Shown here: positions 52,848 through 63,412 of the stretch, in pieces
Numbering within the stretch: position 1 is the stretch's first letter
How the letters are laid out: each line of letters opens with the position of its first letter
Made by a program: the position numbers and the translations under genes
Assembly: GCA_029961685.1 (NCBI GenBank)
Contig: JARWKL010000008.1
Coordinates: 16,897,981 to 16,961,980, forward strand
Reading direction: 5' to 3'
DNA from: Aristolochia californica
Taxonomy: Eukaryota; Streptophyta; Magnoliopsida; Piperales; Aristolochiaceae
Length of the DNA stretch: 64,000 nt
Notes under the pieces: generated by a model
What the model saw: the letters and a program-made list of their open reading frames with translations, nothing else
Database searches by the model: none
What the model was told of the DNA's origin: nothing

Positions 52848-55654
52848 ATTTATTTTCGCAAAAATTGCCTTACCTCAAAATTTTCCTAGAAAGAATTTTC
52901 AGTAAGAAATGTGTTTCTAGGAAATATGAAGCACTAATAGTCACTAGAGATGTAATTTTATTAGAAATAATTTTCCATTATTTCTTGAAAAAAATGTACT
53001 AATAAGGCCTTGTAGTTGTTAAAAGTAATTTGTTTCATAAAAAATTTCTTTACATCAAAATTTTCCTGGTAAGAATTTTCAACCGGAATAGTGTTTCAAG
53101 GAAACATGAGGCACTAATGGACCCTGGAGATGTATTTTTACTATAAATATATTTTCAAAGTTTCCAAAAAAAGGTATTACCAAGGCCTTAATAATTTAAA
53201 AAGTTATTTGTTTCAGAAAAGATTTCCTTTCACCAAAATTTTCTATGTAGAAATGTTCAACAATAAAAGTGATTCGTAGAAACATGAGGTACTAATGGTC
53301 CCCTGAAATGTATTTTTACTAGAAATATTTTTTTACGTTTCCTGAAAAAAGGCATTAACAAGGCTCTATAGTTGTAAAATATGATTTTTTTCAGCAAAAA
53401 AATGCCTTGTTACAAAATTTTCCTCGTAAGAATTTTCAGCAGTGTTTCATGGAAATATGAGGCATTGACTGTCATTGAATTTGTATTTTAAGTAGAAATA
53501 TTTTTCCAACGTTTCTTCAAAAAATACACTAACAAGGCCTTATATTTGTAGAAAGCTATTTTTTCGGCAAAAATTGCTATTCCAAAAAATATTTTTGGTA
53601 CGAATTTTTAGGTAGAAAACTGTTTCCAAAAAACATGAGGCACTAATGGTCCTTGGAGACATATTTCTACTATAAATACTTTTCCAACGTTTCCTGAAAA
53701 ATAAATTCATAAAAAAAAACCTTATGGTTATAGAAAGTAATTTTTTTTAGCAAAGTTTTCCAAGTAAGAATTTTCTGCTTGAAAAGTGTTTTCCAAGAAA
53801 CATTAGGCACTAATGGTCCATGGAAACTTATTTTTACTATAAATACCTTGACAACGTTTCCTAAAAAAATGCACTAACAAGGTCATATAGTTGTAGAAAG
53901 TAATTTGTTCCAACAAAATTTTTCATGTAAGAATTTTCAACTTGAAAAGTTTTTCCAAGAAACATGATATGCTACTGATCCCTAGAGACACATTTTTACT
54001 AGAAATACATTTACAATGTTTCTAACAAAATGTACTAACAAGGCTTATAGTTTTAGAAATTAATTTGTTTCATCAAAAATATCTTTCTCACAAAATTTCC
54101 ATGGTTAGAATTTTCAACACGAAAAAATGTTTCTTGGAAACATGCGGCAGTAATAGTCCCAGGGTCGTATTTTCACTAAATGTTTTTTTCCAACATTCCT
54201 GAAAAAATGCACTAACAAGGCCTTATAGTTGTAGAAAGTAATTTGTTTGAACAAATATTTTACCACAATAGTGTCCTGGTAAGAATTTTCAGCTAGAAAA
54301 GTTTTTTTTCCTAGAAACATGAGGCACTAATGGTTCCTCGAGACTTGTTTTTACTAAAAGTACTTTTCAAACATTTTCTTAAAAAAAAATCACTAACAAG
54401 GCCTTGTGGTTGTAGAAAGTAATTTGTTTTCGCAAAATTTGCCTTACCTCAAAATTTTCCTGGTAACAATTTTCAACTAAAAAAGTGTTTCCTGGAAACA
54501 TGATGGTCCCTGGAGAAGTCTTTTTATTAGAAATAATTTTCAAATGTCTCCTGAATAAAGGCACTAACAAAACCTTAGAGTTGTAAAAAGTAAATTGTTT
54601 CAACAACAATTGCCTTACAAAAAAACATTCCTACAAAGAATTTTCAGCTTGAATTGTGTTTCCAGGGAACATGAGGTATTAATGGACCCTGGAGATCTAT
54701 TTTTACTAGAAATAAATTTCCAAAGTATCCTAAAAATGGCAGTAACAACGCCTTAATGATGTAAAAAGTTATTTGTTTCAGAAAAAAATGTTTTACACCA
54801 AAAATTTCCAAATAAGAATTTTCAACTAGAACAGTGATTCCTAGAAACATAAGGCGCTAATGGTCCTTGGACATGTAATTTTATTAGAAATACTTTTCCA
54901 ATATTTCCTAAAAAAGTCATTAACAAGGCCATATAGTAGTAAAATGTAATTTTTTTTACAAAAATTGCTTTATCAAAAAATTTGCCTGGTAAGAAATTTC
55001 AACGTGAAAAGTGTTTCATGGAAATATGAGGCACTCACGGTTCATGGAAACATATTTTTATTAGAAATACGTTTCTAACATTTCCTAAAAAAATGCACTA
55101 ACTAGCCCTTATAGTTGCAAAAATTATTTCTTTTTAGAAAATAATACTTTGCCAAAAATGATTCATGGAAAGAATTTTCTATTAGAAAAGTATTTCAAGA
55201 AAACATCAGGCAATAATGGTCCTTAGAGATGTATTTTTGCTAGAAATACTTTTCTGACGTTTCTTGAAAAAAATAATTAACAAAACCTTACATTTATAGA
55301 AACTTATTTGTTTTAGCAAAGTTTTCATAGAAAGAATTTTCTGTCTAAAAAGTGTTTTCTAGGAAATATGAGGCACTAATGGTCCCTGGAAACGTAGTTT
55401 TACAAGAAATATTTTTTCATCTTTTCCTGAAAAAATACACTAACAATGTCATATATTTGAAGAAAGTAATTTATTTCAGCAAAAAATTAGTAGTAAGAAT
55501 TTTCAACTTGAAATGTGTTTCCAGGAAACATGATGCACTAATGGTCCCTTGAGACTTATTTTTACTAGAAATACATTTCCAGTGTGTCAAAAAAATGCAC
55601 TAACAAGGCCTTATAGTGTTAGAAAGTAATTTGTTTCATAAAAAATATCCATAC
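52848..55654 (+). repeat. Satellite block S4
   Basis: About 16 monomers. It starts inside a Y monomer ('ttttcgcaaaaattgcc') as expected from the end of S3, and it passes one X monomer (54141, 'cccagggtcg'). Types follow the same order as in S2 and S3. It ends in an R monomer ('catgatgcactaatggtcccttgag', 'tatccatac') at the A6 LTR. Confidence 0.93.
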
Positions 55655-56456
55655 TGTTAAATTTATGGAAAAGAGAAAATACTTCATTGACTTCATTAAC
55701 TTATTATAATCAAAGTACATGAACCTCTATTTATAATAGAGGAAGGTAGTAGAGTCCAATTATAATAAAACTAACTTTGTCCCAATTACTCCCAAACTCT
55801 AACAGTTAAAGATAAGTCCTGACATAATTAAATAACTCAATATAGATAAAAGGCAAACATAACTCAGACTAGAAATCTTCTAGGATGTGACCATAAGATA
55901 AAGAAGCCTTTGTGAGTCCTTATTGATCTTCCAACTAATGTGATAAGGATGCCAGCTTGTGCTAATCATGGTGGGTCCTATTTCTTATGTGCTTGGGCCC
56001 ATCCTATGGGCCTTTTTTGGTCGTGTGGCCAATCTTATAATACTCTTAGATATGTTGGCCTTCCTTGGTCATGTGGGCTTGGGCATATCTTCCAACACTA
56101 TCCCTCAAGTTGGGGGTGAGAGAGCAACATGAACTCCCAGCTTTCTGCAAATAATGTATAGAATATTTTTGTATAAAATGGCACATCTTCCAATATGCCT
56201 TCATCTTACAACTCTCCCCCTCATGCTGTTGCGTCCTTCCATGAGGCCTTGCTGACATAAAATAAGTGAGATTAAAAATCACTCCTAGCAAGTAAGTCAT
56301 TGCTCCATACTCCAGTTCTAATGTTGGATGTAGAGCACGCTCCGTCTTCTATAGGTAGTGTGTCTATCGGCATTGCTCTGAAGTTTCTACCACTGTGTCC
56401 CTCCACAGGACAACAACTCTCAAGTGTTAGGAGTAATAAAATTCATTACAAGGGGG

Positions 56457-56492
<36 letters not shown>

Positions 56493-56526
56493 GGGAAGGG
56501 TCCCAATCCGGACACCTACTATCATG
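55655..56526 (-). mobile_element. Family-A copy A6, truncated (3' LTR and short interior)
   Basis: The 3' LTR is 55655-56097 (plus-strand TGTTAAATTTATGG...TTCCAACA), followed by the polypurine tract on the minus strand, the duplicated PPT-like motif and a G run (56458-56491). Family similarity continues to about 56520 ('cccaatccggacacc', also near 30592 in reverse) and stops at the D-type LTR. Its 5' part is lost. Confidence 0.82.
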
Positions 56527-56787
56527 TGTTAAGCACCTAGCCAATACTACCGAAAAGACCGGCCTGTTAGGAGCGAAAGACATAGGTACTTAACCCAGGA
56601 CCATAACATCACACCCCTCCTTCGCGGGCCGACGTCCACGATGGCCCACTCTGCCACAGTCGCCCCCTCCACACGTGCGGTGGCCTACTCCGTCAAGGTC
56701 ACCCCCTCCGCATAGGTCACCCCCTTCGCAGTTGCCCCCTCCGGGATTCGAACACGCGACGAGGGAACTAGCTCTGATACCAAGTTG
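56527..56787 (-). mobile_element. D-type LTR with interior joined to an E-type LTR (chimera)
   Basis: 56527-56608 is an 82-bp LTR matching TRIM D1 in reverse (TGTTAAGCACC...CCATAACA), followed by a polypurine tract (minus GAAGGAGGGGTGTGA). The interior 56609-56770 has GGAGGGGGTGACC-like repeats and a tRNA B-box-like GTTCGAATCCC. The primer site (minus ACTTGGTATCAGAGC, 56773-56787) abuts an E-type LTR at 56788. So the 3' LTR is D-type and the 5' LTR is E-type. Confidence 0.65.
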
Positions 56788-57675
56788 TTACGGTCCCGAG
56801 TCATGGATCGAGTAACACGGCGTGGGAGTTGTGAATCCAGCACTGGTACTGAGTTGCTGGATTCGGTAAGGAGGATTAAATGTCCCTTCTTTGGGTACTC
56901 TTTCACCAGTGATCAGTCTCCCTTTTTATGATCTCATTCTAGTGCTAAAGTTATAGCTAGAATGGAAGTAATTCAGGTGGAGAAAGAATGGAAAAATACC
57001 TGTTTTACTCACGTTAATCAGGGTTTCAACCCTGATTTGATGCAGCTCGTTCTAGGACTTGAAGACCTAGCTTGATGGGGCAGCCTTGGCTCACGTTGAT
57101 GGCTGTCCTTGCTCTATTTTCGTGATGAATTCCCAGCAAGAACAGTTGATTTAACCCTTCACATGAAAGAACCAGAATTATTCCTCCTTTGCTGCTGGTC
57201 AAGAGAGAATGGAACCCAACTTCTTGTTGACACTGGTGATGAGAGAAGATCCTCTCTTTTGGCTCAGAAAAGGGGCAGGAAGCTCCTTTTCTTAGTATGG
57301 ATGATGAGGGATGAATTTGGGTGAAGATGGATGGCAATGGAGGGTGAAGGATAGGTTGAATTTTTGGAGTAAATCCTAAACTCGAGATCAAGAGGTGATC
57401 TCAACCTGTTTAGACTAGATTATTCTAAAATCTCAAAGCTTACCTATTTCATTCATACCTTTCCCTTAAATAGGTCACGTCAAGGAGTTTTAGGGTTAGG
57501 GTTACAATAATTTCCCATAATGCCCTTACATATAAAGTAATTAGAAATAACTCCTACTCAAAACAATATAAGAAATAAATCCTACTCAAAGAAATATAAG
57601 AATTAAATCCTATTGAGTGAGTTGTTGTTGTCTTCTTCGTTGTGTGACTCGGTGTGCTATTGAGTCCACAACATC
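56788..57675 (-). repeat. E-type LTR, minus orientation
   Basis: 888 bp, plus-strand TGTTACGGTCCCGAGTC...GAGTCCACAACA. It is the reverse complement of 60257-61151 with few differences. On the minus strand its start (TGTTGTGGACTC) is joined directly to integrase sequence ending at about 57677, not to a normal pol end. Frames within it (57026-57391) are non-coding LTR sequence. Confidence 0.88.
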
Positions 57676-58151
57676 AGCTCGAATTCTGTGCAAGGTCTTC
57701 TAGATCCCTTCGTGTGTACTGTCATGGTAGGCCGAGAGAATAGCTAGAATCAACTTGGACTCAGGTGGAAGGAAAATCCGCTGCTTGTAATAAATAAGTG
57801 AATCCTGGATGGACCACTTCACATTCATTGTCCCTTCTGAGATCTGCTGATACAGTTCCTGCAGTGCAGGGTTAGTGGCATGTGCTTCTCGCACCAAGTC
57901 CATAATGAGAAATCTTGGCTGGCTGATAGAATAGACTGACTGCTGATCTTCAAAACACCGTGATAAGGCATATGTCACCTTATTTAATCTCCCCGCACGA
58001 TACTCCACCGAGAAGTCAAACCCCAACAACTTACTGATCTAGTGGTGCTGTGGTGACGTCGTCAAACGTTGTTCTAGTAGGAATTTAAAGCTGTAGTGAT
58101 CCGTGCGTATGAGAAAAGCCCGGCCCCATAGATAAGGCCTCCAATGTTGGA
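57676..58151 (-). pseudogene. E integrase/RNase H fragment, inverted copy
   Basis: Minus-strand frame 57700-58029 matches residues 40-160 of the E polyprotein segment (GRLNKVTYALSRCFED, QRIFLPPESKL, AYHDSTHEGI). About nine in ten residues agree with the plus copy. It lacks the catalytic core. Confidence 0.88.
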
Positions 58152-58562
58152 CATATTATCTCACATGAGGGGGTTACGGTGGATCCCGAGAAGATCCGAG
58201 CTATTCACGAGTGGCTGCAACCATAGCCGTGTTTTGCATTACGGGGTTTTCTGGGTCGTGCGGGCTACTACCGCAAATTTATTCAGAACTATGGGCCAGT
58301 GACAGCACCATTTACGAGTTTACTCAAGAAAAATTTCTTTATTTGGAATGAGGGGGCCACCACGTCATTTGTGGTACTCAAAGCTGCCCTCGCATCCGCG
58401 CTAGTATTACAACTTCCTAACTTCAACAAATTGTTCGTGGTAGAGTGCGACACTTCGGGCGTGGGCATGGGAGCCGCTTTACAGTAGCTGGGCCATCCTA
58501 TTGCGTATTTTAGCAGACAACTGGCAGTCCGCCATCACAAGCTGGCAGCCTATGAGCGCAAA
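58152..58562 (+). pseudogene. E reverse transcriptase end and RNase H start, with stops
   Basis: Reads HEGVTVDPEKIRAIHEWLQ, a stop at about 58225, ALRGFLGRAGYYRKFI, LPNFNKLFVVECDTSG, a stop at 58487, then HPIAYFSRQLAVRHHKLAAYE. It is the RT thumb and start of RNase H in frame with the next ORF. The catalytic RT part is missing. Confidence 0.85.
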
Positions 58563-60308
58563 TTGATTGGGTTGGCCAAAGCGGTCCAACATTGGAGGCC
58601 TTATCTATGCGGCCGGGCTTTTCTCATACGCACGGATCACTACAGCCTTAAATTCCTACTACAACAACGTTTGACGACGTCACCACAGCAGCACTGGATC
58701 AGTAAGTTGTTGGGGTTTGAATTCTCGGTGGAGTATTGTGCGGGGAGATTAAATAAGGCGACAGATGCCTTATCACGGTGTTTTGAAGATCAGCAGTCGG
58801 TCTATTCTATCAGCCAGCTGAGATTTCTCATTATGGACTTGGTGCGAGAAGCACATGCCACTAACCCTGCACTGCAGGAACTGCATCAGCAGATCTCAGA
58901 AGGGACAATGAATGAGAAGTGGTCCATCCAGGATTCACTTATTTATTACAAGCAGCGGATTTTCCTTCCACCTGAGTCCGAGTTGATTCCAGCTATTCTC
59001 TCGGCCTACCATGACAGTACACACAAGGGGATTCAGAAGACCTTGCACAGAATTCGAGCTGATTTTTATTGGCAAGCCATGAAGCCCTCTATTGCGACTT
59101 ATGTGGGTGATTGTCAGGTATGTCAGCGCAACAAAGCCGAGCACTTGAGTCCAGCCGGTCTTCTCCAGCCTCTGGCCCTTCCTACGCAGATTTGGGCTGA
59201 CATTTCAATGGATTTTGTGGAAGGCCTACCCCTTTCAGCCGACAAATCCGTACTTTTCATAGTGGTTGATAGATTCTTCAAGTACGGGCATTTTATACCG
59301 ATGGATCATCCGTATACAGCAACACGGGTTGCTCAGACTTTCCTGGAGCAGATAGTCCGCTTACATGGCATTCCAGAATCTATTGTGAGTGACAGAGATG
59401 CAGTTTTCACAAGCACCTTTTGGCGGGTACTATTTCGCTTGAGTGGGACGAAATTGAAGTTCTCCTCCGCCTATCATCCACAGACAGACAAGCAGACTGA
59501 GGTGGTGAACCGCACCATCGAGATGTATCTATGGTGCTTGGTGGGGGATCGTCCGCGGCAATGGGTTCAATGGCTTCCGTGGGCCGAATACTATTACAAC
59601 ACTTCGTTCTACTCTGCATTGCAATCCACTCGTTTTCGGGTTATATATGGCCGGGATCCACCTCGCCTCCTCTCGTACAACCCAGGGTCCACCCGCGTGG
59701 ACACGATTGATCAGGCACTCATAGATAGGGATATACTGCTACAAAATATCACAAAAAGGCTACGACGCGCCCAAGCTCGGATGAAGGATGTATACGATAG
59801 AGGCTACCGTGAGGTCTCTTTTGAGGTTGGGAAGTATGTGTGGCTACGGCTCCAGCCCTACCGTCAGCAGTCTCTTACGGGACCTCCACGTCATAAACTC
59901 TCACCTAGATTTTTTGGGCCACTTCCCATTCTTCGACGTGTGGGACCAGTCGCCTATCAACTCAAATTACCAGACACAGCCAGAATTCACGATGTGTTTC
60001 ATGTCTCTCTTTTGAAGCCGCATTCCAGAGCACAACCTACATCCACTCCATTCCTACCACCGGTTGATCATGGTGAGGTTATTCTTAACCCAGCTACGGT
60101 GTTACGCGTACACCTGATCAATGACCATTGGGAGATTCTCGTCCAATGGATGGACACTGACCCCAACACTACAACATGGGAACGTGTGGACATCTTCAAA
60201 CAAGTCTACCCAACTTTTGAGCTTGAGGACAAGCTCTTTCTCCATGGGGAGGCAGATGTTGTGGACTCAATAGCACACCGAGTCACACAACGAAGAAGAC
60301 AACAATAA
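58563..60308 (+). CDS. Chromovirus polyprotein C-terminal part: RNase H, integrase, chromodomain-like tail (581 aa)
   Basis: Longest open frame in the window. Residues 1-60 are RNase H (AVQHWRPYLCGRAFLIRTDH, then VEYCAGRLNKATDALS). Integrase: zinc-binding HDSTHKGIQKTLHR and CQVCQRN (about 145-190), catalytic Asp in DISMDFVEGLP, Asp in SIVSDRDAVF and Glu in QTEVVNRTIE (about 215-325). Then come YGRDPPRLLSYNPGSTRV, a GPY/F-type PRFFGPLPILRRVGPVAY (about 440-460), and a chromodomain-like WEILVQWMDTDPNTTTWE (about 522-540). All integrase catalytic residues are kept. It begins mid-protein, because RT upstream is broken, so it is a remnant. The stop lies inside the 3' LTR. Confidence 0.88.
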   Translation: MIGLAKAVQHWRPYLCGRAFLIRTDHYSLKFLLQQRLTTSPQQHWISKLLGFEFSVEYCAGRLNKATDALSRCFEDQQSVYSISQLRFLIMDLVREAHATNPALQELHQQISEGTMNEKWSIQDSLIYYKQRIFLPPESELIPAILSAYHDSTHKGIQKTLHRIRADFYWQAMKPSIATYVGDCQVCQRNKAEHLSPAGLLQPLALPTQIWADISMDFVEGLPLSADKSVLFIVVDRFFKYGHFIPMDHPYTATRVAQTFLEQIVRLHGIPESIVSDRDAVFTSTFWRVLFRLSGTKLKFSSAYHPQTDKQTEVVNRTIEMYLWCLVGDRPRQWVQWLPWAEYYYNTSFYSALQSTRFRVIYGRDPPRLLSYNPGSTRVDTIDQALIDRDILLQNITKRLRRAQARMKDVYDRGYREVSFEVGKYVWLRLQPYRQQSLTGPPRHKLSPRFFGPLPILRRVGPVAYQLKLPDTARIHDVFHVSLLKPHSRAQPTSTPFLPPVDHGEVILNPATVLRVHLINDHWEILVQWMDTDPNTTTWERVDIFKQVYPTFELEDKLFLHGEADVVDSIAHRVTQRRRQQ

Positions 60309-61151
60309 CTCACTCAATAGGATTTAATTCTTATATTTCTTTGAGTATGATTTATTTCTTATATTGTTTTAAGTAGGAGTTATTTCTTATATTGTTTTAA
60401 GTAGGAGTTATTTCTAATTACTTTATATGTAAGGGTATTATGGGAAATTATTGTAACCCTAACCCTAAAACTCCTTGACGTGACCTATTTAAGGGAAAGG
60501 TATGAATGAAATAGGTAAGCTTTGAGATTTTAGAATAATCTAGTCTAAACAAGTTGAGATCACCTCTTGATCTCGAGTTTAGGGTTTACTCCAAAAATCC
60601 AACCTATCCTTTACCCTCCATTGGAATCCATCTTCACCCAAATTCATCCCTCATCATCCATACTAAGAAAAGGAGCTTCCTGCCCCTTTTTCGAGCCAAA
60701 AGAGAGGATCTTCTCTCATCACCAGTGTCAACAAGAAGTTGGGTTCCATTCTCTCTTGACGAGTAGCAAAGGAGGAATAATTCTGGTTCTTTCATGTGAA
60801 GGGTTATAGCAACTCTTCTTGCTTGGAATTCATCACAAAAATAGAACACGGACAGCCATCAACGTGAGCCAAGGCTGCCCTATCAAGCTAGGTCTTCAAG
60901 TCCTAGAACGAGCTGCATCAAATCAGGGTTGAAACCCTAATTAACGTGAGCAAAACAGGTATTTCTCCATTCTTTCTCCACCTGAATTACTTCCATTCTA
61001 GCTATAACTTTAGCACTAGAATGAGATCATAAAAAGGGAGACTGATCACTGGTGGAAGAGTACCCAAAGAAGGGACCTTTAACCCTCCTTACCGAATCTA
61101 GCAACTCAGTACCTGTGCTGGATTCACAACTCCCACGCCGTGTTACTCGAT
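60257..61151 (+). repeat. 3' LTR of E, plus orientation, end lost
   Basis: TGTTGTGGACTCAATAGC... to 'cgtgttactcgatc', 895 bp; the last 20 bp, compared with 56788-57675 in reverse, are missing. The polyprotein frame runs about 50 bp into it. Satellite follows immediately. Confidence 0.88.
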
Positions 61152-62265
61152 CTATTGGTCTCTGGAGATGTATTTTTACTAGAAATACTTTTTCAATGTT
61201 TCCTTAAAAAATACACTAACAACACCTTATAGTTGTAGAAAATAATTTGTTATAGCAAAACATTTCTTAGCACAAAATTTTCTTGTTAAGAATTCTCGAT
61301 TAGAAAGGAGTTTCCATGAAACTTGAGGCACTTTTGGTTCCTGGAGACGTATTTTAACAATAAATATTTTTCCAACATTTAATGAACAAAGGCACTAACA
61401 AGACCTTGTAGTTGTAGAAAGTAATTAGTTTCATAAAAAATTGCCTTACCTAAAAATTTTCAAGGTAAGAAATTTTAACTAGAAAAGTGTTTCAGGGAAA
61501 CTTGAAGCACTAATGATCCAAGGAGTTACTAAAAAATATTTTTCCAATGTTTTTTGAAAAAAAAAAGCACTAAGACGACCATAATGTTATAGAATGTAAT
61601 TTGTTTAAGTAAAAATAGCTTGACCACAAAATATTCTTAGAAATAATTTTTAGCTAGAAAAGTGTTTCCTGGAAACATGAGGCATTAATGGTCCCTTGAG
61701 ATGTATATTTACTACAAAATAATATTCCAACATTTCTTAAAAAAAAGGCTCTAACAAGGCCTAAAATTTGTAAAATGAAATTTGTTTCAGCAAAAAATTG
61801 CCTTACTACATATTTTTCCGGTCAGAATTTTCAACGTTTACTAAAAAATGCACTAACAAGGCCTTATAGTGAAAGTAATTTGATTAAGAAAAAATTGTCT
61901 TACCAACAAATTTTCTTGTAAGAATTTTTTGCTAGAAAAGTTTTTCTTGGAAACATGAGGCACTAATGGTCCCCATAAACATATTTTTACTAAAAATATT
62001 TTTCCAATGTTCCTTGAAAAAATGAACTACCAAGGCCTTGTACTTGTAGAAAGTAATTTGTTTCAAGAAATTTTTCCTGGTAAGAATTTTCATCTTGAAA
62101 AGTGTTTCAAGGAAACATGAGGCACTAATCGTCCTTGGAGACATATTTTTACTAGAAATATTTTCCAATGTTTTCTAAAAATACTCAGAAAAAGGCCATA
62201 TAGAGGACAAAGTAATTTGTTTCAAAAAAAATTTACCTCAAAATTTTCCTAGAAAATATTGATAG
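61152..62265 (+). repeat. Satellite block S5, divergent
   Basis: Six to seven monomers in the same orientation (landmarks 61322, 61501, 61676, 61954 and 62116). One monomer near 61830 is partial. The types do not follow the nine-type order, and private words appear ('ataatgttatagaatg', 'gatccaagg'). The block does not continue the phase of S4. It may be the edge of the array or another subfamily domain. Confidence 0.85.
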
Positions 62266-62568
62266 GGATTAGACACCCTAATTCAAAACTAACGAGAGCA
62301 ACAACAACAATCGTAGAAGAAAGGAAAATCAAGCAAACAAAAACACACAAGATTTGTATAGGTTCACCATTCTTCGCCGGTCTACTCGCCCTTATCGACC
62401 CCTGATATGTATGGTTTCTCTTCCCATGTATCTCTTGCAACTACTTTATCTTCTATTTCTATTCTCTCTTGCTACAAAGATGCAATGTCACATGAGTGTT
62501 GGCAAAAGGCAATGCAAATAGAACTACAAGCTCTAGAGGAGAATCACACTTGGGATATTGTTACCGCA

Positions 62569-62599
<31 letters not shown>

Positions 62600-63412
62600 A
62601 CATCCTGCTATTTGGCCTCTTGGGAGTCAATGAGTTTTTTCTATCAAGCTGCATTCAGATGGACCTTTGGATCTGCACAAAGCCAGCCTTGTAGCGCTGG
62701 GGAATAAGCAGAAATATAGGATTGATTATGAGGATACATTTTCTCTAGTTTCCAAGATGACCACGATTCAAACCATATTAGCCATTACAGCCTCACAGTC
62801 CTGGCCACTGCATCAGATGGGTGTGAAGAATGCCTTTCTCCAAGGTGATCTACAAGAGGATATTGACATGAAGCTTCCCTCTGGTATGACTAATTCTTCT
62901 CTTAATGTTGTCTGCAATCTATGCCATCCTCTATATGGGCTTAAGCAAGCTCCTCGAGATTGGTTTGACAAGTTTTGCGGTACACTTATTCTCCACAAGT
63001 TTACATAGAGTTAGTATGATTCCTCTCTCTTCTATCACAAGTCTGTCGCGGGCATGGTCATTCTCTTGGTTTATGTGGATGACATTATCTTTACTGGCAC
63101 TGACTCTAGCCTAATTACTAAGCTTCAGCAGGTGTTGCATGCAACTTTTCTTATGAAGGATCTTGGCCAGCTCATGTACTTCTTACGGATGGAAGTACGT
63201 CATCGACCCAATGGTATTTTCTTAAACCATCATAAGTATATTTAAGATATTTTTACTCTATTTGGTTTGGAGGACATTTCATTGATCGCTACTCCTATGG
63301 ATGTCAATGTCAAATACAGGAAAGATGAAGGGGCTCTTCTTGATGATCCTTCTATCTATCGACGCCTGGTTGGGAGTCTCATATACTTGACCACAACTCA
63401 TCCCGACATCTC
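62266..63412 (+). pseudogene. F: copia reverse transcriptase fragment of another lineage
   Basis: 62266-62405 is unassigned sequence, perhaps an LTR or leader. From 62407 the frame reads HECWQKAMQIELQALEENHTWDIV (RT start), is broken by a 28-base C run (62569-62596), then DYEDTFSLVSKMTTIQ, VKNAFLQGDLQEDI, LYGLKQAPRDWF, a stop at 63006, the intact catalytic box LLVYVDDIIFTG (about 63065), and YRRLVGSLIYLTTTHPDIS. It ends at 63412 before RNase H. Different in sequence from C1/C2. Non-functional. Confidence 0.85.

Larger units (their letters stand above)
56788..61151. mobile_element. E: inverted-duplicated chromovirus
   Basis: Two partial E elements meet head to head at about 58150: a minus-strand half (LTR 56788-57675, integrase/RNase H piece 57676-58151) and a plus-strand half (RT end to C-terminus 58149-60308, LTR 60257-61151). 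The 475-bp piece 57677-58151 is the reverse complement of 58585-59060. The junction shares GGAC between both halves. The right LTR lacks its last 20 bp at the satellite junction. No target duplication is seen. Confidence 0.85.

Noticed and set aside
56740..56787. GTTCGAATCCC-like B box beside TTGGTATCAGAGC, suggesting a tRNA gene
   Set aside because: No A box, no cloverleaf of tRNA size, and the second motif is a primer-binding site.
57026..57391. Frames of 71-121 aa shared by 57026-57391 (-) and 60554-60849
   Set aside because: They lie inside the two E LTRs and are the same LTR sequence in both orientations.
57489..57505. TTAGGGTTAGGG in the E LTR (also 60460-60475 in reverse)
   Set aside because: Two units fixed in the LTR sequence; no telomeric tract.
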